Of a stretch of DNA of 64,000 bases, positions 57,401-64,000 are shown piece after piece. Source of the DNA: Laguncularia racemosa. Taxonomy: Eukaryota > Streptophyta > Magnoliopsida > Myrtales > Combretaceae. Positions within the stretch are counted from its first letter, which is position 1. Each line of letters opens with the position of its first letter. Under the pieces are notes generated by a model. That model did not search any database. It was given only the letters and a program-made list of their open reading frames with translations, and was not told where the DNA came from. The position numbers were made by a program, and so were the translations under genes. The DNA lies in the NCBI GenBank assembly GCA_037954665.1, contig JBBMOL010000018.1, forward strand, positions 558,001 through 622,000, written 5' to 3'.

Positions 57401-58627
57401 TTCACTATTTAAAAAGGAGCTATTTGAGATAAGGTTTGGGTTTAATGAACTAGGGATATTAGGAGCAAGTTTGATTGATCATGTTAGGGTCAACATGTTG
57501 AAATGCCAATTTGAGATTATGAAGTTTATAGTAGAGTCGAGGTTTCACATTTCATTTTGGGAATTTGATTTGCATAAGTTTCAAGAAATGGAAATGCAAT
57601 AAGTTCTTATTTTCACTAAGCATTAATCCTACTCATTTTTTATTAAAGCACTAGGGGTAGGGTCGGGTTTTATGTAGTTGGTCTAAAAAGCAAAAAAAGC
57701 TAAGTTAAGGTGCTTATGTAGTCCACATCAACTAAATAAATGAGTTGGCATTTTTTTTTTCATCCAATCATATGCTAATGAAGCAAAAATGGTGGGGTCA
57801 TTTCTAAGAGGGATATAGTGTTGCATTTCTAAATTCGAAGCATATTTGTAATATTGAAAGTTTGCAAATGATGCATCCATAAAGTATTTATTCTTATATT
57901 GCTATTTTATTCTTTAAGATGTATAGTTATAACTAGGAGATACTTTTAGATTATTATTATCTTTTATTTTTTATAGGTCAAATTAGAGACTTGTCCAAAA
58001 AGCTTCTTAAGTATGAAACAAGCCACAAAGTTATTGTATTTTATTTTATAATTTAAGAGGTTAAGGGTTCCACTAAGAGAAGTTAGAGTCGAAACAAAAG
58101 CAAGAACATCATTTAAACCCCAATCATAAACCCATAACACAAGAGAACATGAACCACAAGGTCTTGTAGCCAAAAAATGCTACTACAATAATAGCACATT
58201 AGCAAAATGGAATAAGATAGGAACATAATTATAATTATTAAGAAGTAAAATAGAAAAGTAATAGCTAATATTTCATTTAATCACACTTATAATGAGGGTT
58301 TCATGGATAAAATACGGAAATATATCCAAAAAAAAAAAAAAAGCACTATTTCTATAGTCATGAGAAGGAATTAGAGCAATAGCTATTCTATTACACATGA
58401 AATCAACCAAAGATGTTATTAATGATAATTAATAAGCAGATCCGGTGGCCATTATTATATGTTGCATTGTCCATTCTTGTATAAACTTCTTCTTTAGTGA
58501 TACATGAATAACAACACTTCTAATTAAGCCACTCCACGAAACCTTTTGTTTCTCAAACGATGGATGGGATTTTGTGCAAGGTATTCCTTTTCTTTCCATT
58601 GCTTAATGTTAAGCCATGATTCACATT
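57401..58627. other. Downstream flank of the SCPL gene
   Basis: AT-rich, without recognised domains. A minus-strand ORF at 57,964-58,173 (69 codons) is not supported by splice or start context. No obvious AATAAA lies just past the SCPL stop, so the poly(A) site cannot be placed. Confidence 0.4.
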
Positions 58628-61345
58628 CTAAAATGGGGCACTTGGCGGTGGTGATCCTTTAAGGAATGCCTTGAAAAGTGTTAGGGCCGGTGACGGCGAT
58701 GTGTAGGGGACTTCATGTGCTGCTCCTCTAACAGTAGCAAATGTCAAATATGTGTCATTCTTACCTCCCTTTGAAGTACCGAATGATTGAGTCCATCCCC
58801 CTATCTGAATGAGATTTTGCTGTGAATTTTCAATGAAGTCAAAACTCTGTTTTTTTTTGTAAATACGGGAGAATATAAGGACGTTTAAAGTCAGCATAAT
58901 AACTATCAAGAAAGGCACCAACCTGTGTTTTGTCATACCAAGGTGCATATCTGCTGAAGGTTGTGAAATTCAACTCTTGAGCAAGCTTGTTAGCTACTTC
59001 CCTTGTGTTTGTTAGTGGAATTTTCATATCTTGATCGCCACTGGTTGTTTTTTCACAAGAGCACCACAGCAGAATCAGTGAGGACATTAGCAAGCCAGTG
59101 GAGTGATCATGCATACCATCCTTTTTTCATTTCTTGTTTTGTGAATCTTTGTTGTTTTGTTGTTTTCCATAAAATAGGATTTGGCTCAGGATTACCACTT
59201 CCATTCTCACCGGAGGTGGGTTCTTTCAGTTTTCATATTAAAAAATATGAGATCATCATTAATTATTTGAGGTAGTATTCAGTACGTATAGATATAGATC
59301 ACCCTTCATCTTTTTCCTTTCTGGAATTTCAGAAAAAAAGTTTCCTTTACCTATGCAACATGCTCAACTCCATTTGTTTGGCAGAAAGCAACTTATCTAA
59401 AAACATAGTAAGATACACTACGCCTTTAGCTTGAGACATCATTGATATTCTAGCCCATTGGCCGTGTTTTCCTTTTTTTCTTAAATGGAAAAAAGAAAGA
59501 AAACTAGAGAATTGTTTATAATGAAGTACCTATAGAGTAGAAGTCGGACACCTTTCTTGAGAATGTCTCTGACTGTAGGTATAATGTCGATGAGTAAGTT
59601 GTCCAAATGATAGTAACTATGTCTGTAACAAGGATTTTATACCATAACCATGAGGAATTAGATTCATCAAACAGAAAGTGACTAGAAAGAATCAAACCCC
59701 GAACAAAATCCCCAAGTTCCTGGAAGTTTAGTTGTGTTGGCATGAAGTGCTTCTTGAACCTGGCGACTGTTGAGGTACGAATATATCCAATCTCCCAGAC
59801 ATGGACTGCTGATAGCATCTGATCCGCTAGCAAGCTACCAGGAAATAAAGTAACCTATATGTAAATTAATTATGCAGGACGTATCTTGTTTAAATGGCGT
59901 CATCCTAGAGAGAAACTCACTTGGACTCGCGATGAGCCCATCATGATTCTGTAAGGCGATTGCATTACTAGACTGTTTGAGTTTGATAGGCATTCTGAGG
60001 CAAGAATGTTGCCATAATCAGTATATTGCCCCATCTCCTCGTCCAACTGGTTGAAGACATCACGGCATTCCTTTGACTGATTTTTATGAATGACCTCGAT
60101 TAAGTTCCGCGAATTATCACACACGGTTTTCAAGAGCATAAGCATTTTATCTGATATAACCCCATGCGACCACAAAAAATCACCCGCATTCCTGTTCTCG
60201 TGATTCAGTGATGGATTCCCTAGCTACAACAAAGCAGATTAAGTAGATTGACTCATGTAATTTTGAATAACTAAATAAAATAATCAAAGCAAACGATTAA
60301 TTACTGCAATGGCCTTTAGTTTAATCGAATTGGCTTCTTGACGTTCGTTGTAATCCAGCAACAGCGCTACTAGCTGAGGTACATAGTGGCCTAGGCTCAT
60401 TTTGAAAGAAATTAGAACATGTTGAGTGAGGGTAGACAGGCACAAAATGCACATGAGTTTTGCATCTATTTAGTGCTTCCATGATAAACAAAGGGCATTG
60501 ACACTGAAACTTTACCTGCATAGCTCTCTCCAGTTATATACAAGTCTGAATGTTTGTACGCTGGAAATTTATTGAACCAATTAAGAAGAAATTGCAGGTT
60601 ATCCCAAGCTGCAAATAGAAAGCAATATTTATACAATATGCAGACGTCTATAGCAATAGACAGATACTACTAGTCTCAGAATGGTTAGGACTTCTGCGTT
60701 ACCTGTTGTTGTATCATTCAAATTTGTGTAGTCCGCGCTCGTATTTGAGTATGAAAATCCAACTCCAACAGGAGACTCCACATACAACATATTTGAGGCT
60801 GCACTAGTTTCAAAACTAGAAATGTTTTAGAAGGAATAACTTTCATGAACCTAAACACATGATCAATAGACATCACGTCCTAGTGAATACCTTTATTCCA
60901 GGAATAGTTGTTCCTCATCAAGCTACCATCCTCTGCCGGTCGAAATGGACCATGCTCCATGAACGCACCAAATCCAAGAGAAGAGCAGCCAGGGCCTAAA
61001 AATGAATTCCAAGTATTCAACCACATCCCATGAAGCAATAACGGACAAAACAATCCTACTACACCTAGAAATCAGCCAAGTAAAATAACTGCAATCATAT
61101 AGAACGAATATACCTCCATTGAACCAAAGTGTCAGTGGATATTTAAGCGGGTCATTAGAGTCTGCTTCCACAAAATAGTAGAACAGTGCTCGGCCATGTT
61201 GTGAGTCTGTTACAATATAGCCTGAATACTGCCTGAAAGAAGTATTTCCGGGCTGACCAGGAAGCCAGGGGACAAGCTCGGCACAAGATCTACCATAGAA
61301 AAATAAGAAAAAATTGCCACTGAGAATGAAGTACCAGAGAACCAT
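58628..61345 (-). CDS. Serine carboxypeptidase-like protein (SCPL45/46-type), 10 exons, intact
   Basis: The coding exons on the minus strand are 61345-61114, 60995-60891, 60798-60703, 60608-60516, 60390-60305, 60223-59921, 59834-59698, 59622-59530, 59040-58923 and 58804-58628. All nine introns are GT-AG and phase is kept throughout (1,440 bp, 479 aa). The start is ATG at 61,345; a GTG four codons upstream is not used. A hydrophobic N-terminus (residues 1-22, [18 protein letters not shown] then RSCA) looks like a signal peptide, so the enzyme is likely secreted or vacuolar. Motifs: [16 protein letters not shown] (28-43), [11 protein letters not shown] (75-85), [12 protein letters not shown] (119-130), catalytic Ser173 in GESYAG, Asp386 in SGDQD, and His451 in AAHEVP. 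Possible N-glycosylation sites are at N34, N131 and N140. The length is typical of this family, which removes C-terminal amino acids from peptides; some members act as acyltransferases, so the substrate is open. Confidence 0.95.
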
Positions 61346-61589
61346 TCCTGCTAGCACTAGAGACCAAGAACCAAGTGTAAACTAATGACCAACTTGGAGC
61401 ATAGGAATAAGGAAACAAAATACTCCAATAATATCTGGTTTTTAAAGCGACGTATTACTTGTCTTATCCACAAAAATTTCTTCCAAAAACAGACAGGGGT
61501 AGCTGTGAAAAGGAACATATATGACTTTGATCAGCAATTAGTCAAATGGTTAGAAATCAATATCTTAAGAGCGGTGGATTCTTTAATTG

Positions 61590-61593
<4 letters not shown>

Positions 61594-61637
<44 letters not shown>
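61594..61637. repeat. (AG)22 microsatellite upstream of SCPL
   Basis: A perfect AG run of about 44 bases starts about 250 bp upstream of the SCPL start codon. On the gene strand it reads CT. A second, shorter AG run (about 62,081-62,094) lies further upstream. GAGA/CT tracts in plant promoters and 5' UTRs can be bound by BPC proteins. That it regulates this gene is inference. Confidence 0.9.
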
Positions 61638-61640
<3 letters not shown>

Positions 61641-63719
61641 GAAGAAGACAAAATACAAAAAGGTTACTTGTGTTTTGACTCATTTGTAAAAGGGTTACAT
61701 GTGTTCTATTTTTTAATAAAATGGTCACATGCAAAAAGGCTGGTAAAAGGCTGGTAATAGGCTACTCAATGATGTATTTTTTTTTTCTTTTTCTGTATTT
61801 TCCCTTTTTTATTTTTTATTAAATTACACAACTACTAGTATAACTTTATTTAATTAATTATTTATTAGACAGTAAAAAATTTTAACATATATCATTACTT
61901 TTTATTGATGCAAAATTAAAAAAACACAATCACCTCTTTACCAAAAAAAAACATAATAATATAGGTGATCTCTTTGTAAATGACCCAAAACATGAGTCAT
62001 CATTTATAATTTACTCAAAAGACAAAAAGGAAGAAGATGAGGAGGAGGGAATAAAAAAAATTAAATTAAATTTTAAAAAGAGAGAGAGAGAGAAAAAACT
62101 AGAAACAAAAGCAAATTACCAATGTATAGATGCAAAAGAACCTGTGAGGAAAACATAACAAAGAAGTCCCTTGCTTGCACTCCTGTGATTCTCTCATCGT
62201 GTGGTAGGTATCTACTAGTTTTATTCATTTGTGACTTTAAAAAAACATGGAACTTCCCAATGTGTATTTAATTTAATTTAATTTCTATTTCTCATGGAAT
62301 GGAAAATCTTATGAGAGTGTAATTGTGAAACATATTTCCCAAGTTTCCTATCTTGATCTAAAAGCTTAAACTTGTAAATTTAGTGTAAGCTTTATACATA
62401 GTACTTGACACATTTGGTCTAAGATGAATTTGGTTTTTGTAGAACTTCAACAAAATATAGTCCTTGTTTCATAGGATGGAACTCAACTTTGGCAGGTATA
62501 TTTACCAGAAAAAAATAAAAAATATATATAATAAATTTTAGAAAAGGAAAAGTAGAGGCATCCAAACAAGTTCCACTTCCTCCATAGAGTAAACTGAGCT
62601 TAACCCAAAGGTGCTATAGCACCAAATTTCACATTCTACTACTCTCACAATTGGAAAGTTTAAGCATTTCGAAAGTACAAGAATGGAGAAAATAAAGTAG
62701 CAAAGACAAAAACTACAATGCGAGAAGTTGTTTGTACCACAGGTAAAAATTAAAAGAAAAGAAAAGAAAAATGGGGCTCCTTAAATCAGAGATTCCTAAA
62801 TCACATTTTGCTCTACTTCGCTCACCTATCTACCTCACTCAAAATCTCCCCCATATCTCGGACTGGCATTATTTGTGCGGTTGGCATTTTCTAGCCTTAT
62901 GGTACTAGCAAAGGCTTGCCATCCTATGAGGTATGGTAACAAAAACTACACAAAAGGCTAGAAAGGGCACATCAGATGAAATGAATCTGCACAACACTAC
63001 AAGAAATCAAGCCGACAAGGGAAGTAGGACAGGAACACACTCTAAATCCGACATGTTTCTGATTCTGCTATGGTTATAAAGGGAAAATAATACACTTAAC
63101 AACAATCATGATTTAAATTGCCAGAACTTAGGAAGGACAATTAGAGCCTATTCCACTTTCGGGACCTTAAAATGTGAGTGAAATAGGCAACCTATCTGGT
63201 TGGGGACAAAGTTTTTTCTATTATGAAAGATTGCTTCTTAATCTTATGCATTAATCATACAATGACAAGCTTCTGTAACTAGGCTTCCCTTAACCTTTTC
63301 AACGAGTTTGTAATGTACTCTTATTTCCAGGTTTGGTAAAACTGAATAACTTTAGAAATAAACTTCTCGCTGTCTATACAGACATAAGTCAAACACACAA
63401 ACTGATGAGAAAATTTCCGGCACCGTCGACACTTTCAAAACTCGATTTGGATGATGATCCAAATCACTCATATTTTATGTCATTTCTTTTCATCTAATAA
63501 GTATTTGAGAAATAATCTTACAGGTATAATAATAATTCTCCATGGGATGTCAATATTGTCCTACACTAGTCGATGAACACGGGACATCTTCAGAATTATA
63601 ATCAAAGATTCGCTGCGATTGTTTTCACTCCGAAGCATTGGCTCATAAAGACTTATGATATTTTGTACTTTGTAATTGCTTTATGAACTATTTTATGTTG
63701 TATTTTCTTTTGGTACACT
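61638..63719. other. Upstream flank of SCPL, nothing recognised
   Basis: AT-rich, with T and A runs. The sequence includes a possible promoter region for SCPL, but no TATA box or exon can be placed with confidence. No other gene or element is recognised. Confidence 0.5.
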
Positions 63720-64000
63720 TTCATTTTATTGTAATTTTCATTTAGGACCAGCCACCTTAAAAGTGGCAAACTTATAATTTTAACCATTTTCTAACCCTAG
63801 GAGTAGCAAGTATAAATACTTGCTTATAGTAGGGTTTAATGAGGCCATTTTGCAGATTAGACACAAACACTTAACGTGTGGGAATTAGGGTTCATCCTAG
63901 TTCTAATTCTCTTATCAATTTTAACCCAAGAATTGGAATTGTGGCGAGTGCAACAAGGGGAAATTGTGAGTCATATCAATTCCTTTCCTTGTTGTCTTTC
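63720..64000 (+). repeat. LTR-like fragment, continues past the window
   Basis: AAGTATAAATACTTG (a TATA-like sequence, near 63,808) is followed by TAGTAGGGTTTAATGAGG, CTTATCAATTTTAACCC and TTGTGGCGAGTGCAAC. This is the same order of words as the minus-strand fragment at 48,721-49,080. The upstream limit is not clear and the fragment runs off the right edge. Confidence 0.55.

Noticed and set aside
59003..59275. Plus-strand ORF of 90 codons
   Set aside because: It is antisense to exon 9 and an intron of the SCPL gene and has no domain.
61346..61357. Start of SCPL at the upstream GTG
   Set aside because: A normal ATG four codons downstream begins a good signal peptide; plants rarely use GTG.
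61385..61678. Plus-strand ORF with a run of Arg-Glu
   Set aside because: The apparent protein is the AG microsatellite read in frame.

Overview
This window is nuclear DNA of a flowering plant, most likely a eudicot. It is AT-rich and consists almost entirely of nested, decayed transposable elements: Ty3/gypsy of the Tat/Ogre, Athila, Tekay and another chromovirus type, a Ty1/copia relic, a hAT relic and small MITEs. One intact, intron-containing host gene was found, a secreted serine carboxypeptidase-like (SCPL) protein at 58,628-61,345 on the minus strand. It has ten exons joined at GT-AG introns in continuous phase, 479 codons, and the Ser/Asp/His triad.

Layout. 1-4,002 (minus): Tat/Ogre-like LTR material, with a full LTR (1,881-3,829), its primer-binding site, a DUF7745-type ORF1 with three stops, and the start of a second LTR that interrupts ORF1 at 383/384. 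4,003-16,484 (minus): a 12.5-kb Athila-like element with a truncated 3' LTR, broken pol and gag, PBS and 5' LTR. It sits directly against the copia reverse-transcriptase relic that continues at 16,485 (plus), whose probable 3' LTR runs from about 18,542 to 19,830. 19,831-23,430 holds nothing recognisable. 23,437-26,575 (plus): hAT (RICESLEEPER-like) transposase relic. 27,104-30,018 (plus): 3' end of a gypsy element carrying a possible plant-mobile-domain relic and a polypurine tract. Its LTR starts at 30,019 and appears to be split by two later insertions, the chromovirus (30,786-36,093, TSD CTTCA) and a Tekay element (36,158-47,292). The Tekay element is itself broken by a 224-bp MITE (41,970-42,193, 9-bp TSD) and a solo Tat/Ogre LTR (42,813-44,946, TSD CCAAG). 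47,293-57,400: LTR pieces and a second Athila-like relic (minus, about 51,300-55,440). 58,628-61,345: the SCPL gene. The last few hundred bases are LTR-like and match 48,750-48,960 in inverted orientation.

The elements do not work together; they record successive insertions. The exact target-site duplications order several events: the gypsy LTR came before the chromovirus, and the Tekay element came before both the MITE and the solo LTR. The most unusual signals are in the Tat/Ogre LTRs. Two LTRs, almost 40 kb apart and in opposite orientation, each hold a tRNA-like block with polymerase III A- and B-box matches 55-56 bp apart, upstream of a TATA box. Both also keep a perfect CAG|GTAAGT splice-donor sequence. 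The chromovirus encodes the end of its polyprotein inside its LTR. A palindrome-like CACGGCCGTGT motif recurs in tandem arrays of otherwise unrelated elements. All calls were made by reading the sequence; no database search was run.
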